NCBI GenBank assembly: GCA_018241125.1
Contig: JAFEEL010000007.1
Location: 166,203 to 230,202 of the forward strand
Direction of reading: 5' to 3'
Source: Pseudomonadota bacterium
GTDB lineage: Bacteria; Pseudomonadota; Gammaproteobacteria; Xanthomonadales; Xanthomonadaceae
DNA: 64,000 nt
This document shows, piece by piece, positions 9,301-17,954 of this stretch (the first letter of the stretch is position 1; every line of letters starts with the position of its first letter). Under the pieces are notes generated by a model. That model saw only the letters and a program-made list of their open reading frames with translations. It searched no databases and had not been told where the DNA came from. The position numbers and the translations under genes are program-made.

Positions 9301-11679
9301 CGCCACGACATCACCCGCGCTAACCGTGTAATCGGCGGTCAGCACACAGGTGCCGTTGGGCGCTACCGTGGCACAGGTGATCGAACCGGGCGAGGTGATC
9401 GGATCGCTCACTACCACGTTACCCAGAATCGCCGTGCCGGTGTTGGTGGCGGTCACCGTATAGGTGAGCACAGAGCCCTGCACCGCGCCGCCGGTCGGGC
9501 CGGCATTGGCGATGTGGGTGAGTGCCTTGGTGACTGACATGCCCGGCGTGAAGCGGTTGACGTTGGTGTACAGCTTGGCGGTGATCGGGGTGGTCAACTC
9601 GGTGGATGTGGCCGAGCCGGTATTGGTGATGGCGCCGCGCGCCGCGTCGGTCGCGGTGACCGTGTAGTTACCGTTGAGTACGCATTTGGCGCCGACGGCG
9701 AGCGCGGCGCAGGCGATGGTCGCCGGGTTGGTCAGCGGGTCGTCGACCACGACATTGGTCAGCGGCACCTGGCCGTTGTTGGTTGCGGTGACCGTGTAGG
9801 TGAGCATGTCGCCCACGTTCACCGCGCCGGTCGGATCGGTGTTGGCGGTAATGGCCTTGGTCACGCTCATCGACGGCGTGCCGGACACCGGGGTGTTCAG
9901 GGTAGCGGTCACTGGCAAGCGCAATTGCGGCGAGCTGCCGGTACCGGTATTGCTGATGCTGCCGGCGGTGGCATCGGCGGCGGTTACCGTGTAGATGCCG
10001 TTGAGGGTGCAACTGGCGCCGACGGCGAGGTTGGCGCAGGTGAGGGTGTTCGGGGTGGTGATCGGGTCATCGACGGTGACCGCGCTGAGCGTGACATTGC
10101 CGTTGTTGGTGGCGGTCACGGTGTAGGTCAGCACATCGCCCGGCACGATGCCGGCGGTGCCGTGCACGTGGTGGACATGGGTCAGCACCTTGGTGACGCC
10201 CAGTTTCGGCGTCGGCAGCACGCGGGTGCGCAGCGAACTGCTGTCGGTGGCCGACGGCTGGTCGGCCGATCCGGTGCCGGTGTTGGAGATGAACCCGTTG
10301 CGCACGTCGGTCAAGGTGACGGTGTAGGTGCCGCTGAGCACGCAGGTGCCATTGACCGCCACCGACGCGCAGTTCTGGATGCTCGGGTTGGTCAGGCGAT
10401 CGATGACCTGGACGTTGGTCAGCGTGCCGCCGCCGGTATTGGTGGCGGTGACGGTGTAGCTCAGGGTGTCGCCTTCCATGACCGTGCCCAGGCCAGCCGG
10501 GTCGGTGTTGCCGGTCAGCGCTTTGGACACCGTCATCGCCGGGCTGGCGAAGACAGGGGTATTGACCGTGTTGCTGTTCTGCGCCGCGGTTTGCTTGGAA
10601 AAGGCGCTGGCGGTATTGGACACCGAGCCCGTGGCCGCGTCGGCAGCCGTAACCGTGTAGGTGCCGGTGAGTACGCAGGTGCCATTGACCGCAACCGGGT
10701 TGCACACGGTGCCGCTGGTGTACGTGATCGCCGGATCGCTCAACGTGACCGAGTTGAGGGTGACGTTGCCGGTGTTGGTTGCGGTGATGGTGTAGCTGAG
10801 CACGTCGCCGGGGCTGACGTTGCCGCTCTTGTCCGGGTCGGTATAACCGCTGAGCCCCTTGACCAGAGACATCTTCGGGGTGGCCACGGCGGTGGCGTCA
10901 TAGAACAAGGTATCGGTGGCACCGCAGTTGGTCTGGCAACTGACCCGGATTCGCACCGTCCCGGGATTCGGGCCAAGTTGTACGGTGAATGGGGCTGCTG
11001 CGTTTGCCGGCCCGGTGTAGCCGCCAACCGGTGCGGTGATCGTGGCGCCACCCGTGGTATCGGCCGCGATGTTTATCAGTCCGCTAGTGGCCGCCGCCGT
11101 GTTGCAGCCGCCCTGGTCGACGATCTGGAACGTGTAATTCAGCGATGCGCCTGGCGCGCCGCTTTGGGTGAGCGGAATGTTGGTGGCTAGGTTGCAAACC
11201 GGATTGACATTGGCCGTATAAGTGAGGTCGCTGGAGCCGGATGGGTCGCAGTTGAGCTGGCAACGCACATGGATGACGACCTGTCCGCCCCTGGTTGGGC
11301 CCAGTTGCACGGTGAAGGGGACGCTGGGATTTTCGGTGCCGATGTATGGGTTTCCCGAAGTGATGGTCGCGCCACCGCTGCCGTCGCTGGTGATGACGAT
11401 GTTGACCTGAGTGCCAAGCCCCGTGGCCGGATTGCAGTTGCCGGCATCGACCACTTGATAATTAAACGTAAGTGTTGTCCCTGGCCCCCCGTTTTGGACG
11501 GTTGGCACAGTAGTCGCCAGATTGCAATAAACCGCGAATGCGGCCTTGGCATCCTGCGACCACGCGCAGCCGATCATCAGCAGCAGCAGAATCATCACCT
11601 GCGAGAAAATCCGCCGCGCATGTGCAGATGTGGACGACGGACGACGGACGAACGGCGTAGCCGAATGGTGCGGGCGCAT
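6373..11679 (-). CDS. Giant autotransporter-like protein with DUF11-like and Ig-like repeats (paralog 2)
   Basis: Predicted surface protein of 1768 aa. After an export signal (MILLLLMIGCAWSQDAKA) come two Cys-containing repeats (VYCNLATTVP and VCNLATNIP types). Six DUF11-like repeats of about 115 residues follow, each starting MSVTKALT and carrying LTYTVTATNTGN and NGTCVL motifs. Four Ig-like repeats of the SGNNQTG type come next, then a C-terminal beta-barrel ending in GLRIEF. Start chosen at MRPHHSATPF because GGGGAGA sits just before it; the longer ORF to 11841 lacks such a signal. The barrel matches the neighbouring 2456-6163 gene. The paired repeat cysteines suggest disulfides in an exported protein. 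Function is not known; adhesion or biofilm structure is plausible. Confidence 0.83.
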   Translation of the reverse strand: MRPHHSATPFVRRPSSTSAHARRIFSQVMILLLLMIGCAWSQDAKAAFAVYCNLATTVPTVQNGGPGTTLTFNYQVVDAGNCNPATGLGTQVNIVITSDGSGGATITSGNPYIGTENPSVPFTVQLGPTRGGQVVIHVRCQLNCDPSGSSDLTYTANVNPVCNLATNIPLTQSGAPGASLNYTFQIVDQGGCNTAAATSGLINIAADTTGGATITAPVGGYTGPANAAAPFTVQLGPNPGTVRIRVSCQTNCGATDTLFYDATAVATPKMSLVKGLSGYTDPDKSGNVSPGDVLSYTITATNTGNVTLNSVTLSDPAITYTSGTVCNPVAVNGTCVLTGTYTVTAADAATGSVSNTASAFSKQTAAQNSNTVNTPVFASPAMTVSKALTGNTDPAGLGTVMEGDTLSYTVTATNTGGGTLTNVQVIDRLTNPSIQNCASVAVNGTCVLSGTYTVTLTDVRNGFISNTGTGSADQPSATDSSSLRTRVLPTPKLGVTKVLTHVHHVHGTAGIVPGDVLTYTVTATNNGNVTLSAVTVDDPITTPNTLTCANLAVGASCTLNGIYTVTAADATAGSISNTGTGSSPQLRLPVTATLNTPVSGTPSMSVTKAITANTDPTGAVNVGDMLTYTVTATNNGQVPLTNVVVDDPLTNPATIACAALAVGAKCVLNGNYTVTATDAARGAITNTGSATSTELTTPITAKLYTNVNRFTPGMSVTKALTHIANAGPTGGAVQGSVLTYTVTATNTGTAILGNVVVSDPITSPGSITCATVAPNGTCVLTADYTVSAGDVVAGSVSNTGAATANQFPTPVPSNTVNTPVGSTIAMTVAKVLVGSSGGTAPIIPGDVLTYRVTATNTGNVALATVTVNDPLTAPGTATCSNVAPSGTCVLTGTYTVTTTDATNGAIVNTGNATAGAQISTPVPSNTVSTPVVPITHSIAIVSGNGQTGAPNAALANPLVVSVLNNGNPATGVMVNWAVTAGTATLGSATSTVAANGQSSNTLTLGATAGPVTVTATRADDTTQSVTFTATINAPSLTIVSGNNQVGIVGASSVHPLVVNLNDGAGHGLPNQTVNWQVVSGAATVIAPTSLTDANGNAQMNFTYGSSTGAIVIGASVGGASVNFNATAESYVISITGGNNQTGAPGTPLPQMLVVNVSYPSNVTTLVARPGAHTQFAAGGGASGVAVQWIAVSGGGSFQTSSTTTDSSGSTTNVYTLGSSTGLNQMQVVVPGGNTVTFTANSSAPTAVAMALVSGNSQNLAPNTDSQPLVVQLTSNGSPLPNVTVNWTANNATLATPTSVTDANGRTSNVAMITHVGPATVTASSVSPAAGPIVFGINGGLSFIGGLTPLQGQIAGALDNACTALAALATLTPAQQDLLNQCNALAGNPSQAPGALNQMFADSAYLETSAAMLISTTQFDNIKARIAALRSGTGGDHFGGLAFASPNGSLPIGSLGLSAFNNAAGADKDKQEAGAGFDRWGFFLSGTFNHGSSDPRQSLPGYGFNTNGLTAGVDYRFSDKFIAGVSAGFAKYRAGIDGSAGGMNTSGWSLSAYATLFQKDNWYVDGVFTWGSNSYNLSRSIIYTITGPGGTTTVSQNATGKDSGNTLAAALTVGRDFNKGPWSFGPYFRGTWTRVNFDGYQEVTQPGPGNGLGMSVKTDTLQSTATVLGAKVNYASSQSWGVMMPHAELEWQHEFRTSPDAVTARFLQDPTQTPIYANGFPIDSDFFRLGLGVSFVFPRGRSGFVYYEKTLGRTGITMDSIALGLRIEF

Positions 11680-11789
11680 CGCATTTCTCCCCAAAGCGTG
11701 CTTATACTCGACGCACCCAGTATAGCGGCTCGCGCGCCGCTGCAACGGGCGCCGCGAGACGCGATTTTCCTTCCAGGAGTATCGCTCAC

Positions 11790-14084
11790 ATGAACTCGCA
11801 GACTGTTTGTCCGGTTGCGTTCCGATTTGCCGTTCTGGCATCCGCGATCGGCCTGATCGTCGGTGGTGGCATCGCCCCTCCGGTCGCCCACGCCGCGACC
11901 ATCCGCAACGCCGAAGATTTGCTGGTGGTGGATTGCCTGCTGCCCGGGCAAATCCGCCGCCTGGGTGCGCAGGCCACCTTCATGAGCGCGCGCCGGCCGA
12001 TCCGCACCACTCAGGCCGATTGCCAGATCCGCGGCGGCGAATACGTCGCCTACGACCGCGCCAACTACCAGACCGCGCTGAAGGTGTGGATGGACTCGGC
12101 CAACGCCGGCGACCCCGAGGCGATGAACTATGTCGGTGAAATTTATCTGAAGGGCCTGGGCACCGATCCGGACTACACGATGGCGCTGGCGTGGTTCAAG
12201 AAGTCGGCCGACAAGGGCAACACGCGGGCGATGATCAACATCGGCTACATGTACGAAGAAGGCCTGGGCGTGCCCAAGGACGAGGTGCAGGCGATCAACT
12301 ACTACCGGCAGGCGCAGGGCATCACCGGCAACGACCTCGTGTTTTCGTCCGACGTGCAGGTACAGCTGCAGCAAAAGGACACCCAGATCCAGAATCTGCA
12401 ACAGCAGGTCAAGGATTTGCAGAACGAGCTGGATGCCAAGAAGCAGGCGCTGGAGCAGTCACAGGGCCAACTCAACGACACCCAGGCCAAGCTGGCCAAG
12501 GTGCGCGCCTCGGTCGGCGCCGAGGTGGCGGCCAAGGTCGCGCAGGCGCGTGCCGAGCTGCAGGCCAAGGCCGATGCGCTGGCCGATGCGCAGGACAATG
12601 GCGGCAACGCCGCGCAGGTCGAGCAACTCAAGGCACAGTTGGCCAGCCAGCGCACCGCGTTCCAGAACCAGATCAAGACCCTGCAAACGCGCGCACCGGC
12701 CAAGAACAAGCAGGACTACGAACTGATGCGCCTGTTGTCCAACCAGTTGGTGGACACGCAGATCGCGGTGCGCCAGCAAAATCGCCAGATCGCCTCCTTG
12801 CAGCAGCGCATCGGCGCCGATCGCAGCGACGGGCAAGTGCTCGCCGGCGGCCCGCCCTCGCTGGAAATGCTGCAACCGGCGGTGATCGCCACCCGCGGCA
12901 AGAACACCGCGGTGGTACGCGGCGCGCCCGGCGCGCATGACCTCGTCGGTCGCGTCACCCAGCCGCAGGCGATCGCGCAGGTGACGGTGAACAACCAGCC
13001 GGTTGCGCTGTCGGCCAACGGCACCTTCAACGCCAAGATCAACGTGCCGGCGGGTGGCGCGGCGGTGCAGATCGTCGCCACCGGCAAGGCCGGCGGGCGC
13101 ATGGGCATGGACTTCAACGTGATCGCGATGGCCGGCACCGGCGGCGGCGGGGCCGGCGGTGGCGCGGCCAGCGACGGCGTGGGTTCGATTCCGTCGAGCT
13201 TCCGTGCCGGCAACGGTTACGCCATCATCATCGGCAACGACGATTATCAGGATGGCGGCTACCCGACCTTGCAGAGCGCGCGCAGCGACGCCACCGCCGT
13301 CTCGCAGGTGCTGCGTGCCCGCTACGGGTACCAGACTTCGCTGCTGCTGGATGCCTCGCGGCTGGAAATCCTGACCGCGCTCAACACCATGCGCGAGAAA
13401 CTCGGCCCCAACGACAACCTGCTGGTGTATTACGCCGGCCACGGCGAGATCAAGGGCACCCAAGGTTACTGGATTCCCACCGATGCCAAGGCCGCCACTG
13501 CATCGACCTGGATTTCCAATGCCGCCATCAGTGACATCCTGAGTACGATCAAGTCGCGGCACATCCTGGTGGTGGCCGACTCGTGTTACTCGGGCACGAT
13601 GACGCGCGCTTCGGTGCCGGTGTTCGATCCGTCCGCGATGGCCGCCGACAAGTGGGCGTCGTGGGTGGACAAGATGGACGCCGGCAAGTCGCGTACCGCG
13701 CTGACCTCCGGCGGCGTGCAGCCGGTGGCCGATACCGGCGCGGGCAAGCATTCGTATTTCACCCGCGCACTGGTCAACGCCTTGCAGGACAACACCCGTC
13801 TGCTCAACGCGCAGCGCCTGTACCGGCAGGTCGCCAGTTCGATGGCGTTGACTGCGGTCAATGCGGCGATTCCGCAAGACCCGGGTTATTCGGCGATCAA
13901 GTATGCCGGGCACGAAAGCGGCGATTATTTCTTCCTGCCGCGCGGCGGCAAGACCGCCGCGGTCGCGCCCGAGCCCAGCGCCGTGCCGACCGGTGTGGCG
14001 ATGGCGGCGCGCGTGCCGGCGCCGAAGCGGCCCGTGCCGCTGTGGGCGTTCGCGCCGCTGCCGGCGATCGTGCCCAGGAGCTGA
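11790..14084 (+). CDS. Exported caspase-like (C14) protease with Sel1 repeats and coiled coil
   Basis: 764 aa. A signal peptide-like N-terminus ends near VAHAA. A cysteine-bounded motif follows (Cys49 to Cys78: LPGQIRRLG ... RTTQADC ... RGGEY), then two Sel1/TPR-like repeats (about 95-175). A long Gln/Ala-rich coiled coil spans about 185-320, with a glycine-rich linker near 455. The C-terminal caspase-like domain (about 470-720) has the catalytic pair His551 in YYAGHGE and Cys599 in ADSCYSG. Orthocaspases normally cut after Arg/Lys; specificity here is inferred only. It is divergent from the giant autotransporter gene, with 110 bp between starts. Metacaspase-like proteases are usually cytoplasmic, so the apparent export signal is notable. 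Confidence 0.86.
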   Translation: MNSQTVCPVAFRFAVLASAIGLIVGGGIAPPVAHAATIRNAEDLLVVDCLLPGQIRRLGAQATFMSARRPIRTTQADCQIRGGEYVAYDRANYQTALKVWMDSANAGDPEAMNYVGEIYLKGLGTDPDYTMALAWFKKSADKGNTRAMINIGYMYEEGLGVPKDEVQAINYYRQAQGITGNDLVFSSDVQVQLQQKDTQIQNLQQQVKDLQNELDAKKQALEQSQGQLNDTQAKLAKVRASVGAEVAAKVAQARAELQAKADALADAQDNGGNAAQVEQLKAQLASQRTAFQNQIKTLQTRAPAKNKQDYELMRLLSNQLVDTQIAVRQQNRQIASLQQRIGADRSDGQVLAGGPPSLEMLQPAVIATRGKNTAVVRGAPGAHDLVGRVTQPQAIAQVTVNNQPVALSANGTFNAKINVPAGGAAVQIVATGKAGGRMGMDFNVIAMAGTGGGGAGGGAASDGVGSIPSSFRAGNGYAIIIGNDDYQDGGYPTLQSARSDATAVSQVLRARYGYQTSLLLDASRLEILTALNTMREKLGPNDNLLVYYAGHGEIKGTQGYWIPTDAKAATASTWISNAAISDILSTIKSRHILVVADSCYSGTMTRASVPVFDPSAMAADKWASWVDKMDAGKSRTALTSGGVQPVADTGAGKHSYFTRALVNALQDNTRLLNAQRLYRQVASSMALTAVNAAIPQDPGYSAIKYAGHESGDYFFLPRGGKTAAVAPEPSAVPTGVAMAARVPAPKRPVPLWAFAPLPAIVPRS

Positions 14085-14133
14085 GGCGGTCGCGGTTGTG
14101 GGCGGGCCATCCCGGCTCGACGGATTCCCGGAT

Positions 14134-14168
14134 GCAGGATGGGTCGATCGCAGATCGACCCATCCTGC
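14134..14168. terminator. Perfect 16-bp hairpin between convergent genes
   Basis: The arms GCAGGATGGGTCGATC and GATCGACCCATCCTGC are exact reverse complements around a 3-nt loop (GCA). The hairpin lies between the ends of the caspase-like gene and the convergent helicase gene. There is no U-tract, so it is either a bidirectional transcription/RNA-end stabiliser or a REP-like dispersed palindrome. Confidence 0.5.
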
Positions 14169-14218
14169 GGGTTTGGTTTCGCGATCCAAGCCAGCCGGAA
14201 CGCACGCTGCGCCACCCC

Positions 14219-16276
14219 TCACCGGCGCGGCGGGCCTTTGCGGTGCGGCTTTTTCTGCGGACGCGGTCGCGCGTGGTGTGTCGTCGGCGGGCGCGCGCGC
14301 GGCACGAACGCCGGGCGTTCTCCGCTGCCGTCATCGCCATCGCCGCTTGCGCGGCGAATGCGCAGCATCTGCCCGGCCACGCGCACGCGCTTGAGGTGTT
14401 CGAGCAGTTGTCGTGGCATGCCGACCGGCAGGTCGACGAGGCTGTAGGCGTCGCGGATGTCGATGCGGCCGATGTAGCGGCTTTCCAGATCGGCCTCGTT
14501 GGCGATCGCGCCGACGATGTTGCCAGGCTGCACGCCATGGACGTGGCCGACCTCGATGCGGAAGGTTTCCATCCCCGCTTCGGGTTCGTCGCGCGCGCGG
14601 CGCGGCTTGCGCGGGCGCGGCTCGTCGTCAAAATGCAGCTCGGCGACGTTGCGCGCGGATGCTGGGGGTCTGGCTGCTTCGGGACGCGAGGTGTCGCCCG
14701 CTTCGATGGGCTGCGCGGAAGAGTGCGCCGAAGAGTGCGCCGAAGAGTGCGCCGAAGAGTGCGCAAAAGGCGCCCGGCTCCCGCCTTCGCGGGAGCGACG
14801 GCCGGAAGGTTGCGCGCTGTTGGCACGTGCTTCAGCAAGCCGTGCGCCGTCTGCGCGTGCCGCATCAAAGCGTGTGGCATCCACGGGCCTCGTCGAACGC
14901 GGCGGCACATCCAGCAACAACGGGCGCTCGCCCTGCGCGATCCGTGCCAATGCCGCGGCGATGTCCAGCGCGGTCACCGCGTGTTCGCTCTCGTAGCGCG
15001 CGATCAGGTCGCGGAATACCGACAGATCGGCGCTGGCCAGGGTGTCGGTGATCTGCGTGAGGAACTTGGCGATGCGGCGATCGTTGACCGCCTCGATGCT
15101 CGGCAGTTCCATCGGCTCGATCGACTGCCGCGTGGCGCGCTCGATCGCGCGCAGCATGCCGCGCTCACGCGGGGCGACGAACACGATGGCCTCGCCGGTG
15201 CGGCCGGCGCGTCCGGTGCGGCCGATGCGATGGACGTAGCTTTCGGTGTCGTAGGGGATGTCGTAGTTGAGCACGTGGCTGATGCGCTCCACGTCCAGCC
15301 CGCGCGCGGCCACGTCGGTGGCCACGAGCACGTCGATCTGCCCGTCGCGCAGGCGTGCGATCGCGCGCTCGCGTTGCGGCTGGGCGATGTCGCCGTTGAT
15401 CGCCGCCGCCGTCAAGCCGCGCGCTTCGAGCTTGCCGGCCAGTTCCTCGGTGGCTTGCTTGGTGCGCGCGAACACCAGCATCGCCTCGAACGGTTCGGCT
15501 TCGAGGATGCGGGTGAGCGCGTCGAGCTTGTTGGCGCCGCTGACGATCCAGTAGCGCTGGCGGATGCCCGCGGCCGTGGTGGTCTTGGCGGCGATGGAAA
15601 TCTGCTGCGGATCGCGCAGGTAGGTTTGCGCGATGCGCTTGATCTGCGCCGGCATGGTCGCCGAGAACAGCGCCATCTGCCGCTGTTCGGGCGCCTTCTT
15701 GATGATCGTCTCGACGTCGTCGATGAAGCCCATGCGCAGCATTTCGTCGGCTTCGTCGAGCACCAGGCATTGCAGCGCGGATAGATCCAGCGTGCCGCGT
15801 TGCAGGTGGTCGATCACCCGCCCGGGCGTGCCGACCACCACGTCCACGCCACGCCGCAACGCCGACAACTGCGGGCCGTAGCCTTGTCCGCCGTAGATTG
15901 GCAGCACATGGAAACCCGGCAGGTGGGCGGCGTAGCGCTGGAACGCCTCGGCGACCTGAATTGCCAGCTCGCGGGTGGGCGCCAGCACCAGCGCACGCGG
16001 CCCGCGCGGGGATGCGGTCGGCGACGTGCTCGCGCCGGCGGCCGCTGCGCGCTCGCGTGCAATCCGCGCCAGAATCGGCAGTGCGAACGCGGCGGTCTTG
16101 CCGGTGCCGGTCTGCGCCTGCCCGATCAGGTCGTGGCCGGCGAGCAGCGGCGGCAGGCTGGCGGTCTGGATAGGCGAGGGCGACTCGTACCCGACGTCGG
16201 CCAGCGCGCACAGCAGTGGCTCGGGCAGGTGCAGGTCGGCAAAGCGCAGCGGGGTGGGCGACTCAGCGGTGCTCAT
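14219..16276 (-). CDS. DEAD-box RNA helicase (DeaD/DbpA-like)
   Basis: ATP-dependent RNA helicase of 685 aa, probably acting in ribosome assembly or mRNA turnover. The core shows the Q-motif region (SPIQTASLPPLL), Walker A AQTGTGKT, PTRELA, VLDEADEML, SAT, and HRIGRTGRAG. A variable low-complexity linker follows, then a C-terminal DbpA/CsdA-type RNA-binding fold beginning at METFRIEVGHVHGV, and a basic tail. The start is at MSTAESPTPLRF; the ORF continues upstream without homology. The linker contains a 12-bp tandem repeat. DeaD is the closest name, but RhlE- or DbpA-type cannot be ruled out, so no symbol is given. Confidence 0.9.
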   Translation of the reverse strand: MSTAESPTPLRFADLHLPEPLLCALADVGYESPSPIQTASLPPLLAGHDLIGQAQTGTGKTAAFALPILARIARERAAAAGASTSPTASPRGPRALVLAPTRELAIQVAEAFQRYAAHLPGFHVLPIYGGQGYGPQLSALRRGVDVVVGTPGRVIDHLQRGTLDLSALQCLVLDEADEMLRMGFIDDVETIIKKAPEQRQMALFSATMPAQIKRIAQTYLRDPQQISIAAKTTTAAGIRQRYWIVSGANKLDALTRILEAEPFEAMLVFARTKQATEELAGKLEARGLTAAAINGDIAQPQRERAIARLRDGQIDVLVATDVAARGLDVERISHVLNYDIPYDTESYVHRIGRTGRAGRTGEAIVFVAPRERGMLRAIERATRQSIEPMELPSIEAVNDRRIAKFLTQITDTLASADLSVFRDLIARYESEHAVTALDIAAALARIAQGERPLLLDVPPRSTRPVDATRFDAARADGARLAEARANSAQPSGRRSREGGSRAPFAHSSAHSSAHSSAHSSAQPIEAGDTSRPEAARPPASARNVAELHFDDEPRPRKPRRARDEPEAGMETFRIEVGHVHGVQPGNIVGAIANEADLESRYIGRIDIRDAYSLVDLPVGMPRQLLEHLKRVRVAGQMLRIRRASGDGDDGSGERPAFVPRARPPTTHHARPRPQKKPHRKGPPRR
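14718..14765 (-). repeat. Four tandem 12-bp repeats in the helicase linker
   Basis: Unit GAAGAGTGCGCC is repeated four times (last copy ends in A). Read on the minus strand it encodes AHSS repeated in frame within the disordered linker of the DEAD-box helicase. The near-identity of the copies suggests recent slippage; the unit length is a multiple of three, so changes in copy number keep the frame. Confidence 0.9.
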
Positions 16277-16516
16277 GGCGATTCTCGCGACGCCTGCATG
16301 GCGACCGGAAGCACAGTGTAGCGGTTGCGCGAAACATGCTCGGCCCGCCGCGCAGGGCATTGCCGTCGTTTTGCCGCTCGATCCGATGCCGGCGCGAACC
16401 CGGAGCCCCGATGCGGGCGTCACGGCAGGCACGTCGCCCGCCCTGAACAGCCCGCTTCGGCGGCGCGGCCGTGCGACCATACCGGTGCAGCCGCAATCAC
16501 CGGCGTACCGCCACCC

Positions 16517-17269
16517 ATGCGCGTCCTCGACCAGCCCGCCATCGTTCTGCACGCCAGCCGCTGGCGCGAAACGAGCCTGCTGGTGGAGGCGTTCACCCAC
16601 GAACACGGCCGCGTCGGCTTGCTCGCACGCGGGGTAACCGGTCCGCGCAAGCAGCCGCTGCGTGCAGCGTTGCAACCCTTGCAACGGGTACGCATCGACT
16701 ATGCGCAACGCGGCGAGTTGGCGCAGCTGACGCGCGCCGAGGTCGGGGCGACCGCACCGATGCTCGGCGGCGAGGCGCTGCTGGCCGGACTGTATCTGTG
16801 CGAGTTGACCCTGCGCATGCTGCCGCGTGACGACGCCCATCCGACGCTGTTTCTGCGCTTTGCGCAAGCACTGGACGACTTGGTGGACGCCCCGTCATTG
16901 GCGTGGACGCTGCGCCGTTTCGAACGCGACTTGCTCGGCGTGCTCGGCTTCGCGCCGGAGCTGCACCGGGATGTCCATGGTGGCGCGCTCGATCCGCTGG
17001 GCCGCTATCGCGTGGATCCCGAGCACGGCCCGTTGCGGGTGGCCGACTCCGGCGCTGGCGTTCGTGGCGCGATACGCGGTGCCGCGTTGTTGGCGTTGGC
17101 GGACGAGGCGCCACCGTCGGCGGAGCTGCTTCGCGAACAGCGCCTCGCATTGCGGCAGATCATCGCCCATCATCTGGGCGGACGCGGTCTGCGCTCCTGG
17201 GGGCTGCTGGCGGAGTTCGCCGAACTGGTGCGCGATGATCGGACCGCGACGGTTCAGCCCGGCAAATGA
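16517..17269 (+). CDS. recO: DNA repair protein RecO
   Basis: 250-aa RecO, which works with RecF/RecR to load RecA onto SSB-coated single-stranded DNA. The N-terminal OB-fold region reads QPAIVLHASRWRETSLLVE and GLLARGVTGPRK, the usual RecO opening. The helical remainder includes FERDLLGVLGFAPEL. The start is at MRVLDQPAIVL; the ORF runs further upstream but without family similarity. Length is normal for RecO. Its 3' end overlaps the end of the convergent response-regulator gene by 16 bp. It is divergent from the helicase gene. Confidence 0.92.
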   Translation: MRVLDQPAIVLHASRWRETSLLVEAFTHEHGRVGLLARGVTGPRKQPLRAALQPLQRVRIDYAQRGELAQLTRAEVGATAPMLGGEALLAGLYLCELTLRMLPRDDAHPTLFLRFAQALDDLVDAPSLAWTLRRFERDLLGVLGFAPELHRDVHGGALDPLGRYRVDPEHGPLRVADSGAGVRGAIRGAALLALADEAPPSAELLREQRLALRQIIAHHLGGRGLRSWGLLAEFAELVRDDRTATVQPGK

Positions 17270-17940
17270 ACGGCGGCCGCCTGTTCGCGAAAGCGGCGCA
17301 GAGCCGCCGGGTCGGTGGGTGCAGTGGCCAACGCATGAATGGCTTCGAGCAGGCGCGGGCAGCCGACGAATCCACAACTGGCCTTGAGCTTGTGCAGCAC
17401 GCCGCGCGCCGCGTTCAAGTCGCCATCGCCGATCGCCTTGGCGATCGTGGTCGCCTGTGACGGCAGTTCGGCCACGAACAGGCCGCGCATCGCTTGTACG
17501 GCGGCGGCATTGTCGCCCAACGCGCGCAAGGCCTGCGCATCGTCCCAGACCGGCACCGCCATGCCGTCGGGCACGCCGGCCAGCGCCCGTCGCACCGCTG
17601 CGTGCAGCGCCGGGATGCTCAGCGGCTTGCATGCCACCTCCGCGAAACCTTGCGCTTGCAGGTAGGCTAGCCGCGCCGGGTCGGCCTCGGCAGTCAAACA
17701 CAGCGCCGGCACGCCCAGTCGCAACGCGCGCAGTTCGGCCAGCAGCGCCGCGCCGTGGATGTCAGGCAAGTGCGCGTCGAGCACCCACAGCGCGTGCGCG
17801 GTACGCCCTGCCAGAGTCAATGCCTGAGCGCCGTCGCCGGCCACATCGACCACTGTCGCCGGCATCGCCTGCAAGGCCAGCGTCAGGAAGCCTCGGCTGA
17901 TCGGGTCGTCCTCGACCAGCAGCAGGTGGGTGGGGTGCAT
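17254..17940 (-). CDS. Response regulator receiver fused to an HPt domain
   Basis: 228-aa phosphorelay protein. The N-terminal receiver domain (about 1-120) has the acidic pair in LLVEDD, the phospho-acceptor Asp in VLDAHLPD and the conserved Lys in CKPLS. The C-terminal part (about 130-225) looks like a histidine phosphotransfer domain with the phosphorylatable His in LHKLKASCGFVG. There is no DNA-binding domain, so it should relay phosphate to or from another protein rather than bind DNA. No partner kinase lies beside it. The start was taken at MHPTHLLLVEDD; an ATG seven codons upstream is possible. Confidence 0.88.
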   Translation of the reverse strand: MHPTHLLLVEDDPISRGFLTLALQAMPATVVDVAGDGAQALTLAGRTAHALWVLDAHLPDIHGAALLAELRALRLGVPALCLTAEADPARLAYLQAQGFAEVACKPLSIPALHAAVRRALAGVPDGMAVPVWDDAQALRALGDNAAAVQAMRGLFVAELPSQATTIAKAIGDGDLNAARGVLHKLKASCGFVGCPRLLEAIHALATAPTDPAALRRFREQAAAVHLPG

Positions 17941-17954
17941 GGCGACTGGCGTGG

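Noticed and set aside
7372-9537. 721-aa plus-strand frame inside the second autotransporter gene
   Set aside because: Same reasoning: repeat-derived antisense shadow.
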